Shown: positions 1 through 6,992 of the stretch, piece by piece
Numbering within the stretch: the stretch's first letter is position 1
How the letters are laid out: each line of letters opens with the position of its first letter
From: Candidatus Omnitrophota bacterium
Lineage (GTDB): Bacteria > Omnitrophota > Gorgyraeia > B26-G9
NCBI GenBank assembly: GCA_003645745.1
Contig: QNCH01000086.1
Location: 1 to 7,069, forward strand
Direction: 5' to 3'
DNA length: 7,069 nucleotides
The notes under the pieces: model-generated
What the model was told of the DNA's origin: nothing
The model's input: the letters and a program-made list of their open reading frames with translations, nothing else
Databases searched by the model: none
Made by a program: the position numbers and the translations under genes

Positions 1-77
1 CACTCAGTCACAATCATCTTTCGACCTTCTATACCTCGCGGTATTACATGATAAATCCCTGATTCTATTTTATACAT
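1..77 (-). CDS. N-terminal fragment of a possible REP-associated (Y1/IS200-like) tyrosine transposase, cut by the window edge
   Basis: An ATG at 77-75 opens a minus-strand frame that stays open for 25 codons to the window edge. The visible protein begins MYKIESGIYHVIPRGIEGRK. The segment GIYHVIPRG followed by a charged stretch resembles the start of RAYT/Y1 transposases, which usually read 'G-x-x-Y-H-V-x-x-R-G-x-x-x-x-x-I-F'. That first beta strand precedes the HUH metal-binding motif and the catalytic tyrosine, both of which would lie outside the window, so neither can be confirmed. No strong Shine-Dalgarno precedes the ATG (AAAG only). It lies about 180 bases downstream of treY on the same strand, separated by a stretch with repeated C4 motifs, so it is probably a separate unit and not part of the operon. 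A small unrelated protein or a degenerate remnant cannot be excluded. Confidence 0.4.
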   Translation of the reverse strand, partial: MYKIESGIYHVIPRGIEGRKMIVTE

Positions 78-255
78 CTTTATCAATATCTAATTATCTA
101 ACTACGTCCCCTATTCCCCAGTCATTCCCCATTATTATAGACTCCTGACTTCTGGATTCTTTTTGAAACAAGAACAAGACGAATGAAAGGGTAAAAAATC
201 GAAAAGTAACCCACAGATTCTGTAAAAGAGCCTTATTTTAAAATAGCAGGAAGAA
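78..255. other. Intergenic region between treY and the left-edge transposase-like start
   Basis: These 178 bases hold no convincing gene. The part nearest the left-edge frame contains the C4 repeats listed separately. The middle (141-160, ACTCCTGACTTCTGGATTCT) is the kind of low-complexity 'TCCTGACTTCTG' text that I associate with intergenic repeats in uncultivated bacteria, but only one copy is present here. Directly after the treY stop there is a 12-base AT palindrome (234-245). I see no GC-rich hairpin with a T-tract, so no intrinsic terminator for the treY operon can be pointed to. Confidence 0.5.
106..130. repeat. Short repeats ATTCCCC x2 and GTCCCC upstream of the transposase-like start
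   Basis: ATTCCCC occurs at 113-119 and 124-130, 11 bases apart, next to ACGTCCCC at 104-111. Read on the minus strand this is a GGGGAAT...GGGGAAT...GGGGACGT series 30 to 50 bases ahead of the ATG at 77. I recall GGGGACGTAGTT-like sequences bordering RAYT-type transposase genes in some uncultivated genomes. If that holds, this could be one end of the element. This is memory plus position, not a proven terminus, and the matching other end lies outside the window. Confidence 0.35.
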
Positions 256-3042
256 TTATTTATTACAAAGCAACGCGCACGGAAACAAACTAAATATTTC
301 TCCTGCGAGCAATGTTTTTCCTGTTTTTATCTGCTCAGAAGTAATTAAATTTGTCCACTCTAAAGTATTTGTTTCAGGAAGCACGACGGAAGTATCCTGC
401 CAGACTTCTCTGCCCAGAGCCTGCTGGCCTTCTTCTATCACTGAACAAAGAAACCTGGGTACAATAGTTAATATCCAGGTATCTCCATAATTTCTGGCAA
501 AAGCGATCACACTATCTTTAAACCTGCCGCAAACTTCAATCTGTATATAGTTGCCCTGTTCAAAAACAGCTCTAAATTGATTTCTTGCTTGCAAAGCCAT
601 AAAAACTAAAAACAGTTTTAACCTACCGTCTTCTTTATTTTGCCATAACTCAATAATCAATGCTTTAATATCTTTATTAATTTTTTCTTTTATATCTGAG
701 AGATACTCCTGCCTTAAAGCGAAATCAACCGGCCTGCGGTTATCAGGGTCAACTAAATTAAAATCCCAGAGTTCTGTGCCCTGATAAAAATCAGGCACAC
801 CAGGCGCAGTAATTTTAAGCAGTGTTTGCGATAAAGAATTAAATATTCCGTAAAAAGCCGCTTTTCTCTGAAAAGGCAAAAAACTTTCTAAAAATGTCCC
901 CATTGCGCTAAAATTTAAAATCTGTTCTGCAAACCGCAAAAAAGCATTTTCATATTCTACGTCATGTTTTAACCATGCGGTATGCACCTTAGCTTCACGC
1001 ACTGCTTTTACCAAATACTCTTTTAAGCGCTTAACAAATTCAGCATACTGCTCTCCTGAAAAAGGCAAAGCGCCAACTATTGTTTGGTATAAAAAATATT
1101 CATCATTTTTATCCGGCGCGTAAGCGCGGCCAAACATTATTTTATGTTTTTTATTTATCTTATGCCAATGCTTTACGCTCGTTTCCCATTTTAATGGAAT
1201 TTCTGAAAGCACATTCAGCCTTGCCCTTAAATCTTCGCCTCTTTTAGTATCATGGGTTGCTAATGTATTCAATGTATGCGGATAAAACTTTTTTCGCCTT
1301 TTATTAAAATTATGAAATTCATTTAAATACACACCAAATTTAGCCGGGCTGCTGCCAACTTCATTTAATGATAAGAAGCGATTATACACATAATATACTG
1401 TATCTTCCACACCTTTAGCCATTAACGGCCCGGTCAATTGCTGAAACTTACACACAAAATTATATAATTCTTCTCTATTTCTGCTAAAGCCTAAATCAAC
1501 GTATTCAAGCAATAAAACTTTTTCAATTAAATCCAGTTCATAGAATAATCCTGGGCTTGAATGCTTAGCTTTTTTCACTGCAAACTGAATATATTTGCGG
1601 CCATCACTGTTAAAAAATTTAGGATTAAAATATGTCCTGTACACTGGAAAATGCGCCATAATTTCTACTAATGCCCGTTTTAAACCATAAAGTGTAATAT
1701 CACGGCCATAGCGGTTATGGCTGGAAATATTTTTCATTAGATATGCTAAATTACTAATATCTCCAGCCATATGTTTACCGCTTAACAACCTTTTATTCGC
1801 GCACACGATATCTTCAAATAAAGTTTTAATACCGCTGATTTTTATGTAAATTCTGTTAAATTTTCGCTGATTTTTTCTTTTGCAAAAAATTCCATTCGCA
1901 TAATTTAAAAAATCATACCCTGTAGTACCCTGCACAGGCCACACTCTGGGCAATTTTTCTTTATCCTCAAGTATTTTTTCCACTACAATATAAGTATCCT
2001 TACACTCTTGTCGTAAACACGTTAAATATTCTGCGGGGTCATACAACCCATCAATATGATCCACTCTTAAACCTGAAAATTTACCCTGCTTAACAAACTC
2101 AAAAATAAGCTGATGCGTCAGGTCAAAAACATTTTTGTTTTCCTGTTTTAAACAAATCAACGCGTTAATATTAAAAAACCTGCGGTAATTTATTTCTTCT
2201 GTAGCTACTTTCCAGAATGAAAGGCAAAACATCTGTTCACACAATAGGTTATCTAAAAGATTAAAACTTTCCGCGTTGCCTTTTTGCCCATTAAAAATAC
2301 GAATATTTTCGCAAACAAATTCACGCACCTCTTCAGAATCTGTATAAATATCCCAGAAATCCTGTTTCACTCTTTTTAGGTCATTATAATTTGCAGTGTT
2401 GAGAGTATTTAAATCTGCCAAATATTTTAGAAGCGCGCGCAATTTACTTAACAGCTTATTGTTGTGCCCCAGCCTGCTTTCTATCTGATCAAAATTATAG
2501 CCCAAAATAGTCGTATATGAAGTAATCCGCAATGGCAGGCTCAGCTCATAATAATTAATATTTAAACATTTATTGCTATACTCTAATTTTAACTCCATGT
2601 TTTCTAAAGCCTCAGCATAAAACTTACCTAAAAATGGAGTTAATAACTTACCATTAATATTTTCATAAGCATGCTGCCAATTAATATCAAAAAAATTATA
2701 AAACTTAGAACTTGCCCCATATTCTAAAACATCCATTAAAATTTGATTTTGCGAATTAAAAGCCATATGGTTAGGCACAATATCCTGCACCCAGGAAATA
2801 TTTAAATTTTTTAAATTTTGCATTAAATCTTCAAAATCAAACTGAGTGCCTAACTCCGAATTTAAGCTAAGCGGGTCAATAATATCGTAGCCATGCATAC
2901 TGCCCGCGCAGGCTTTAAAAATTGGAGACGCGTATAAATCAGAAATTCCTAAACTCTTCAAATACACGCTTATCTTTTTTGCGTCAGAAAAACCAAAAAA
3001 CTGATTAAACTGCAATCTATATACAGATAAAGGAATATGCAT
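256..3042 (-). CDS. treY: Maltooligosyl-trehalose synthase TreY (GH13)
   Basis: This intramolecular transglucosylase (EC 5.4.99.15) converts the reducing-end alpha-1,4 link of maltodextrins to an alpha,alpha-1,1 link, giving maltooligosyl-trehalose, in the cytoplasm. At 928 residues it is full length, at the long end of the family. GH13 regions are all visible: region I DIVPNHMA (87-94); region II GLRVDHIDGL with nucleophile D328; region III YIVVEKIL with acid/base E355; region IV TLATHDTKRGEDLRARL with stabiliser D598. TreY-type signatures are EINYRRFF (283-290), WPVQGTTGYDF (368-378), TGPLMAKGVEDTVYY (537-551) and the late TAPGVPDFYQGTELWDF block. The start is firm: the N terminus HIPLSVYRLQF is typical, AAGGAG sits 6 bases upstream, and the ATG shares its A with the TAA of the preceding GH57 gene, implying translational coupling. 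No signal peptide is seen. The partner treZ is absent here, so trehalose release must depend on a gene elsewhere. Confidence 0.96.
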   Translation of the reverse strand: MHIPLSVYRLQFNQFFGFSDAKKISVYLKSLGISDLYASPIFKACAGSMHGYDIIDPLSLNSELGTQFDFEDLMQNLKNLNISWVQDIVPNHMAFNSQNQILMDVLEYGASSKFYNFFDINWQHAYENINGKLLTPFLGKFYAEALENMELKLEYSNKCLNINYYELSLPLRITSYTTILGYNFDQIESRLGHNNKLLSKLRALLKYLADLNTLNTANYNDLKRVKQDFWDIYTDSEEVREFVCENIRIFNGQKGNAESFNLLDNLLCEQMFCLSFWKVATEEINYRRFFNINALICLKQENKNVFDLTHQLIFEFVKQGKFSGLRVDHIDGLYDPAEYLTCLRQECKDTYIVVEKILEDKEKLPRVWPVQGTTGYDFLNYANGIFCKRKNQRKFNRIYIKISGIKTLFEDIVCANKRLLSGKHMAGDISNLAYLMKNISSHNRYGRDITLYGLKRALVEIMAHFPVYRTYFNPKFFNSDGRKYIQFAVKKAKHSSPGLFYELDLIEKVLLLEYVDLGFSRNREELYNFVCKFQQLTGPLMAKGVEDTVYYVYNRFLSLNEVGSSPAKFGVYLNEFHNFNKRRKKFYPHTLNTLATHDTKRGEDLRARLNVLSEIPLKWETSVKHWHKINKKHKIMFGRAYAPDKNDEYFLYQTIVGALPFSGEQYAEFVKRLKEYLVKAVREAKVHTAWLKHDVEYENAFLRFAEQILNFSAMGTFLESFLPFQRKAAFYGIFNSLSQTLLKITAPGVPDFYQGTELWDFNLVDPDNRRPVDFALRQEYLSDIKEKINKDIKALIIELWQNKEDGRLKLFLVFMALQARNQFRAVFEQGNYIQIEVCGRFKDSVIAFARNYGDTWILTIVPRFLCSVIEEGQQALGREVWQDTSVVLPETNTLEWTNLITSEQIKTGKTLLAGEIFSLFPCALLCNK

Positions 3043-5468
3043 TAACCGCTCCTTACCCGCAAATATCTGCCCAGAATACGAAAATTTTTAACCCAGCGCA
3101 TTGCCTGATAATCCTTTGCATTTGCTTTTTCACACATAGAGCTATACCATTTTTTCCCAATAGAAAAATAAATATTCTGAGATTTCCAAATACTCAAATG
3201 CAGCGATAATGGACGCAAAATCCTGAACATATTATTAATCAATTTTATTGCCTCAGTATCCAGAGGTTTCTGCTTTAACAATTCCATAAAACTAGTAAGC
3301 CTGCGCGTTGCCGCAAAAGCTAACGCTGGCTTATCTAATTCAAATGACCAGCGCCTAACTTCTTTTACATAAACGCTGAGCTTACTAATGTCAGCTTTTT
3401 CTTTTTCTAAAACATTACGCATATCAGCGTTCAAAATAAACTCCAGAGTAACAGAAAAAACTTTAGGCAAAGGAATACCCATTTCTTTTACTGCCTGCAT
3501 AGTTTGATAATGCTGCTCATTTATTTGCCTGAAAGTGTTCTTTATCCCTTCAAGAGGAGTTTTCAAAATCTGCTGCAGCACTTTTCTCTGCTCATCCTTA
3601 AATAAATGCCAAAGTGAGTAATTAGAATTGCCAAAATGATAATCAATTAACCTGATAATTTCTGAAACATCGCCTTTTTGAAAAGCAGTTTTTATTTGCC
3701 GCTCCATTTCCTCAAAAAGCTCCGCATTATCATAATGCCTGACCCCGCCCAATAAATTATGATCCCCCATATGCACCGCAGCAAAGCTGACTAAATCTTC
3801 GGTTTGGGTAATATTAGACTTAACCAAAGTTTTGCCAATTACAATCTTCTGCCTGCCTGCTTCGAAATATTCACAATTTTCCGCTTCCGCGGAATAACAA
3901 TAAATTCGGCTTTGCTTAGCATATTGTTTAAAAAGGGAAGATATCGCGTAATGCGCTGCAACCCTCTTCAAATCTAATACACTCGGCCTAATAAACTTCT
4001 CATAAATCTTTGCTCCATTTTTATATATAAAAACATTACTTGGCGCTTTTTTTAGCAGTTTTAAAAAATCTAAATCTACATCTATGCCCGCCACTTTTTT
4101 GGCAATTTGTATGGCCCTAGCAGCATACTGCATAATTTGCACAGTTTCAATGCCTGAAATCTCATCAAAAAACCAGCCGCAGCTAGTATACATCAGCATT
4201 GTATGCCTTTGCATTTCGAGTAATTCCAAAATTTCTACCTTTTTCCGCGCATTTAAAGCAGAATCAAAATGCTTATTAAAAAACGCGGCAATATTATCAG
4301 AAGAACGATTTAAAATAACATCAATATACTCATTCCGTAGTTCCCATGGTTTGGGATAAATAGCACGCATTTGCTCTTCATAAACTGTAACTAATTTATC
4401 CCTTAGCCAGTCCATTGCTTTGCGCAGTGGAGCGCGCCATTTTTGATTCCATTCTGGGTTCATACCTGAACTACAACCGCAATCACTCTTCCAACGGTCA
4501 ACTCCATGCGAACAGCTCCACGAAGAATTTTCTACAATTTCCACTTCATATTCAGGCGGAAATTTTTCTAAATATTGAGCGTAAATTGTAAACTTAGCCA
4601 GATTATTATTTTCTATAAAATAATACGCGTATGAAAGCGCCATTTCGCCATAAGAATGGTGGTGGCCATAAGTTTCTCCATCAGTGGCAATATGCACAAG
4701 CTGAGATTCTTTTTGCCTTTCTGAGAATAATCCTAATAAACGTAAGGCAAACTTCTCCCCATTATTTAATAAACCGCCAAAAGCAATTTCCTGAGATACA
4801 GGCCCGTCATAGAAAAAAACAGCAATTGTCCTGCCTGAAGGCAGTTTACATAAATACGGCTTTTTCGGATCAATTTTTCCGTTTAAAGCATCAAGCCATT
4901 TATCTTCTCCTATTTTTCTTTTCCTCTGTGCCTGATAAGGAGAAAGGATTGTAAACTTAATGCCGAATTCAGCTAAAATATCTAATGTTTCTAAATCCAC
5001 TGCTGCTTCTGCCAGCCACATACCTTCCGGCTGCCTTTTAAACCTATACACAAAATCTTTTATGCCCCAAATAACCTGTGTGCGTTTATCACGCGAATTA
5101 GCTAGCGGCATAATCATATGGTTATAAACCTGAGCAATCGCTGCGCCATGTCCTGAAAAATTTTTCAGGCTCAATTTATCAGCTTCAAGAATCATTGCAT
5201 AAGTATCAGGATTGTGCTTTTCCATCCAGCAAAGTAAACTGGGACCAAAATTAAAGCTCATTTTCGCATAATTATTTACAATATCAATAATTCGATTTCC
5301 CCCATCCAGAATACGCGAAGCCGCGTTCGGAGCGTAACATTCAGTAGTTATCCTTTCATTCCAGTCATGATAAGGATAAGCAGAATCCTGAACTTCAACC
5401 TGCTCCAGCCAGGGGTTCTCCCGCGGAGGCTGATAAAAATGCCCATGCACACATATATATTTATTCAT
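3042..5468 (-). CDS. GH57 family glycoside hydrolase with DUF3536 domain (alpha-glucan active)
   Basis: An 808-residue retaining glycoside hydrolase family 57 protein. The family contains alpha-amylases, 4-alpha-glucanotransferases and branching enzymes; which activity this one has cannot be read off. Motifs (numbered from the ATG at 5468): VHGHFYQPPRENPW at 7-20; GHGAAIAQVYNH at 106-117; EGMWLAEAAVD at 148-158, with E154 the likely nucleophile; ATDGETYGHHH at 261-271, with D263 the likely acid/base; SSWSCSHGVDRWKSDCGC at 315-332, a cysteine-bearing block typical of the DUF3536 type. The remaining half, roughly 480-740, fits DUF3536. No signal peptide, so cytoplasmic. An in-frame ATG at 5507 would add 13 residues (MGERTEKIKGKAI). 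I prefer 5468 because family proteins begin right at the HGHFYQPP strand and a good AAGGAAAGG precedes it. It is first in the operon, ends in TAATG overlapping treY, and likely trims or remodels maltodextrin for TreY. Confidence 0.93.
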   Translation of the reverse strand: MNKYICVHGHFYQPPRENPWLEQVEVQDSAYPYHDWNERITTECYAPNAASRILDGGNRIIDIVNNYAKMSFNFGPSLLCWMEKHNPDTYAMILEADKLSLKNFSGHGAAIAQVYNHMIMPLANSRDKRTQVIWGIKDFVYRFKRQPEGMWLAEAAVDLETLDILAEFGIKFTILSPYQAQRKRKIGEDKWLDALNGKIDPKKPYLCKLPSGRTIAVFFYDGPVSQEIAFGGLLNNGEKFALRLLGLFSERQKESQLVHIATDGETYGHHHSYGEMALSYAYYFIENNNLAKFTIYAQYLEKFPPEYEVEIVENSSWSCSHGVDRWKSDCGCSSGMNPEWNQKWRAPLRKAMDWLRDKLVTVYEEQMRAIYPKPWELRNEYIDVILNRSSDNIAAFFNKHFDSALNARKKVEILELLEMQRHTMLMYTSCGWFFDEISGIETVQIMQYAARAIQIAKKVAGIDVDLDFLKLLKKAPSNVFIYKNGAKIYEKFIRPSVLDLKRVAAHYAISSLFKQYAKQSRIYCYSAEAENCEYFEAGRQKIVIGKTLVKSNITQTEDLVSFAAVHMGDHNLLGGVRHYDNAELFEEMERQIKTAFQKGDVSEIIRLIDYHFGNSNYSLWHLFKDEQRKVLQQILKTPLEGIKNTFRQINEQHYQTMQAVKEMGIPLPKVFSVTLEFILNADMRNVLEKEKADISKLSVYVKEVRRWSFELDKPALAFAATRRLTSFMELLKQKPLDTEAIKLINNMFRILRPLSLHLSIWKSQNIYFSIGKKWYSSMCEKANAKDYQAMRWVKNFRILGRYLRVRSG
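3049..3054 (-). promoter_or_regulatory. Ribosome binding site of treY, inside the end of the GH57 gene
   Basis: On the minus strand the sequence reads AAGGAGCGGTTAATG. The AAGGAG lies 6 bases before the treY ATG and inside the last codons of the GH57 gene. Together with the one-base TAATG overlap it fixes the treY start and suggests re-initiation by ribosomes finishing the upstream gene. Confidence 0.85.
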
Positions 5469-5473
5469 AATAG

Positions 5474-5482
5474 CCTTTCCTT
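5474..5482 (-). promoter_or_regulatory. Ribosome binding site favouring the 5468 start of the GH57 gene
   Basis: Minus-strand AAGGAAAGG ends 5 bases before the ATG at 5468. The competing ATG at 5507 has AAGGA (5518-5522) 10 bases away, which would sit almost at the predicted mRNA 5' end. Purine-rich spacing and family alignment both favour 5468. Confidence 0.65.
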
Positions 5483-5531
5483 TAATTTTCTCTGTTCTCT
5501 CTCCCATTTGCTTTGTATCCTTCGTAATTGC

Positions 5532-5560
5532 ATTATACCATTAAATTCCAGATGCGGGAA
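5532..5560 (-). promoter_or_regulatory. Extended -10 sigma-70-type promoter for the GH57-treY operon
   Basis: On the minus strand TGGTATAAT gives a consensus -10 TATAAT (5537-5532) with the TG extension. Seventeen bases upstream is TTCCCG (5560-5555), a weak -35 with three of six consensus bases, as often seen with extended -10 promoters. Transcription would start near 5525, giving a leader of about 57 bases to the 5468 start. No operator palindrome was recognised around it. Confidence 0.6.
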
Positions 5561-5636
5561 GAACAGCTTTTAGCATCGGGGGGGGGATCGGTGAGGGAAT
5601 GGAAGTTACTCCCTTCATTCTGAGCCTAAACACAAT

Positions 5637-5674
5637 AAAAAGGCAGAATCTACAGGGGCCATGCCCTGTAGATT
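5637..5674 (-). terminator. Rho-independent terminator, probably for the CFI-box protein gene
   Basis: AATCTACAGGG (5647-5657) and CCCTGTAGATT (5664-5674) form a perfect 11-bp stem with a six-base loop GCCATG. On the minus strand the stem is followed by CTGCC and then TTTTT (5641-5637), the layout of an intrinsic terminator. It sits about 160 bases beyond the stop at 5834 and about 80 bases before the operon promoter, so it would insulate the two units. A short TTTT also follows on the plus strand, so weak activity both ways is possible, though no plus-strand gene needs it. Confidence 0.65.
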
Positions 5675-5833
5675 TTGATGATTAATATCATTATTATAAA
5701 AACAGGATACAGGTAACCAGATTCAGGCAACAGAAGTCAGCATCGATTCTCCTCCCCCCATACCTTGTTTATTATTATTTTGTTGCATTTATTATTATCA
5801 CTGGTTTGATAAATCAAGCATCTACGTTGTAAT

Positions 5834-6862
5834 TTATTTTGTGATATTTACCAATGTTTTCAACATCAACCTAACTACAGCTCTCGCCCAATCTCTCTGC
5901 CTGATATAACTCGCTATCTTCGGGCTGTATTGATAATACATATTTACAAATATTTTTCCATAATAATTTGTCAGCAAATGCTGGTCTCTAAACCTGCTTA
6001 AAATTTTTACTTCTTCAGCCATTGAAGTACCATATGCTGCTGTGGCAATAAAACAATTCCTTGAACTGCTGCTTGCATTATTAGCTACTGACTGCGTATG
6101 TGCCACATTAAATGTAATCGCGTAATCATCTGTATTTGTATTTGGGGGAGTTGCGTTATCCTGACATTTTACATAATAGTTATATGTAAAACCATTTTCC
6201 AGCCCAGTTACTTCGGTTGTGTGATTTGTACCTGTGGTATTTGTAAACTGAGTCATCTCTGCATAGTTTGTACCTGCTATGGCTGAATATTTACACGTTG
6301 CGTCTTCATCTGTACTTAAACTTATATCCTGCGCAGTTGTATCTGCATTCAGTTCGCCTGTAGGAAAACTATTGCTTCTTACTGGTGGAATAATATCGCT
6401 TGCAATATGATTTATTAACCCGATCCTTGAATATCCATTCCCATCATCCACAAAATCGGCAAATTCTGTAGTCGCCAAGGCAAGGTCATCAAACCTTATG
6501 CCGACACAAGTATCAGGAGGGCCAACAGCCGCATTCCCATTCGATCCTACTCCAAATTGTTCAAAATAGTCAACACCAAAATTTAAGTCATGTCTATCAA
6601 TAATCAATGTTTCGTCAACCCATGTTTGAATAATACCATCCGTTCCATCTGTATCATTTTTAAAATGAATTTCTACAGGAATCCACCTCCCAAAACCTTG
6701 GCGACCATCAGATTCAAGCCAATCATCACCATAACCGGATGAATTTACGGGGATCATAGTTCTATCGAGATAAAACCCCGTTGCATGTGTATATTTTGGA
6801 AAACAAAAATACCATCCAGTCCCATACAATACCTTCCATCCACTAGTAACGCCCCATCCCAT
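5834..6862 (-). CDS. Modular extracellular-type protein: concanavalin-like region, FN3-like repeat, CFI-box C terminus
   Basis: The 342 residues from the first ATG contain three parts. Residues 1-150 are rich in aromatic and beta-strand sequence (GWKVLYGTGWYF, RWIPVEIHFKND, IIQTWVDETLIIDR, IRFDDLALAT) and resemble the jelly-roll of LamG or polysaccharide-lyase-like domains; I cannot assign an activity. Residues 159-254 (SNSFPTGELNADTT ... TYNYYVKCQD ... TDDYAITF) are a fibronectin-III-like repeat common in secreted proteins. After a Ser/Asn linker, residues 269-342 start NCFIATAAYGTSMAEEV and end LLTNYYGKIFVNMYYQYSPKIASYIRQRDWARAVVRLML. This matches the CFI-box C-terminal domain, of unknown function, found on modular proteins and perhaps a sorting or anchoring tail. 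No signal peptide follows this ATG, and domain sequence continues upstream of it, so 6862 is only the first available ATG and probably not the native start. Function: likely surface or periplasmic, possibly carbohydrate binding. Confidence 0.75.
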   Translation of the reverse strand: MGWGVTSGWKVLYGTGWYFCFPKYTHATGFYLDRTMIPVNSSGYGDDWLESDGRQGFGRWIPVEIHFKNDTDGTDGIIQTWVDETLIIDRHDLNFGVDYFEQFGVGSNGNAAVGPPDTCVGIRFDDLALATTEFADFVDDGNGYSRIGLINHIASDIIPPVRSNSFPTGELNADTTAQDISLSTDEDATCKYSAIAGTNYAEMTQFTNTTGTNHTTEVTGLENGFTYNYYVKCQDNATPPNTNTDDYAITFNVAHTQSVANNASSSSRNCFIATAAYGTSMAEEVKILSRFRDQHLLTNYYGKIFVNMYYQYSPKIASYIRQRDWARAVVRLMLKTLVNITK

Positions 6863-6985
6863 TTCAGAAGGATAATATACATAAAACCTAAACCAAAATT
6901 CTTGAAGATTTGAAGGAAAATATACTTTGAGGCCTCCAGAGACATCATTTAGAGAGCCATTTCCGTCAATTCCTGTATAGAAACC
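6863..6985 (-). pseudogene. In-frame upstream continuation of the CFI-box protein without a start codon (broken 5' end)
   Basis: The same frame stays open for 41 codons above the ATG at 6862. It reads GFYTGIDGNG, then LKVYFPSNLQEFWFRFYVYY, then PSE directly into MGWG. The 'EFWFRFYVYYPSEMGW' run looks like a genuine pair of beta strands of the N-terminal domain. There is no ATG, GTG or TTG in frame, and the frame is closed by TAG at 6988-6986, with another in-frame stop, TAA, at 7018-7016. So the gene has lost its original beginning through a nonsense mutation, frameshift or recombination, or the assembly has an error here. A shifted minus-strand frame carrying an ATG at 6948 also covers this region but destroys the domain sequence. 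Confidence 0.6.
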
Positions 6986-6992
6986 CTAACTC

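Larger units (their letters stand above)
5508..5833. other. 326-base intergenic region between the GH57 operon and the CFI-box protein gene
   Basis: No gene is supported here. From left to right it holds the operon promoter (5532-5560), a run of nine G (5578-5586), a perfect hairpin (5647-5674), a small hairpin ATGAT-TAAT-ATCAT (5678-5691), a C-rich stretch (5751-5759), and two direct copies of TTTATTATTAT (5768-5778 and 5788-5798) just after the stop of the CFI-box gene. The sequence AGCATCG occurs at 5572-5578 and again at 5739-5745. Confidence 0.6.

Noticed and set aside
234..245. TATTTTAAAATA palindrome as the treY terminator
   Set aside because: The stem is entirely A/T with no loop and no following T-tract on the minus strand, so it lacks the features of an intrinsic terminator.
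4084..4359. Plus-strand open frame of 91 codons
   Set aside because: It lies entirely within the GH57 gene on the opposite strand, has no recognisable domain and no independent ribosome binding site or promoter.
4631..4954. Plus-strand open frame of 107 codons
   Set aside because: Antisense to the conserved catalytic part of the GH57 gene; composition reflects the complementary strand, with no family resemblance.
5367..5573. Plus-strand open frame of 68 codons over the GH57 start and promoter
   Set aside because: Overlaps the conserved N terminus and the promoter of the operon on the other strand; no domain seen.
5578..5598. G-quadruplex from the G9 run
   Set aside because: Only three runs of three G can be found (two within the G9, one GGG near 5595), not the four needed for a standard three-tetrad fold.
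5806..5817. TTGAT-AA-ATCAA palindrome as terminator or operator after the CFI-box gene
   Set aside because: The two-base centre cannot form a hairpin loop and there is no T-tract; a five-base AT-rich arm is expected by chance in this composition.
6098..6286. Cysteine-rich plus-strand frame of 62 codons
   Set aside because: The cysteines arise from reading the complement of Thr/Asn-rich FN3-like repeat codons; it is a shadow of the CFI-box gene.
6754..6948. Minus-strand frame of 64 codons with an ATG at 6948, considered as the real start of the CFI-box protein
   Set aside because: It is in a different frame from the domain sequence, which stays recognisable in the other frame right through this region; joining them would need a frameshift and would lose the conserved strands.
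6986..6988. Reassigned or read-through TAG extending the CFI-box gene
   Set aside because: Reading through the TAG gives only nine further codons before an in-frame TAA at 7018-7016, with no start codon, so recoding does not rescue the gene. The nearby intact genes end in TAA and give no sign of altered code.
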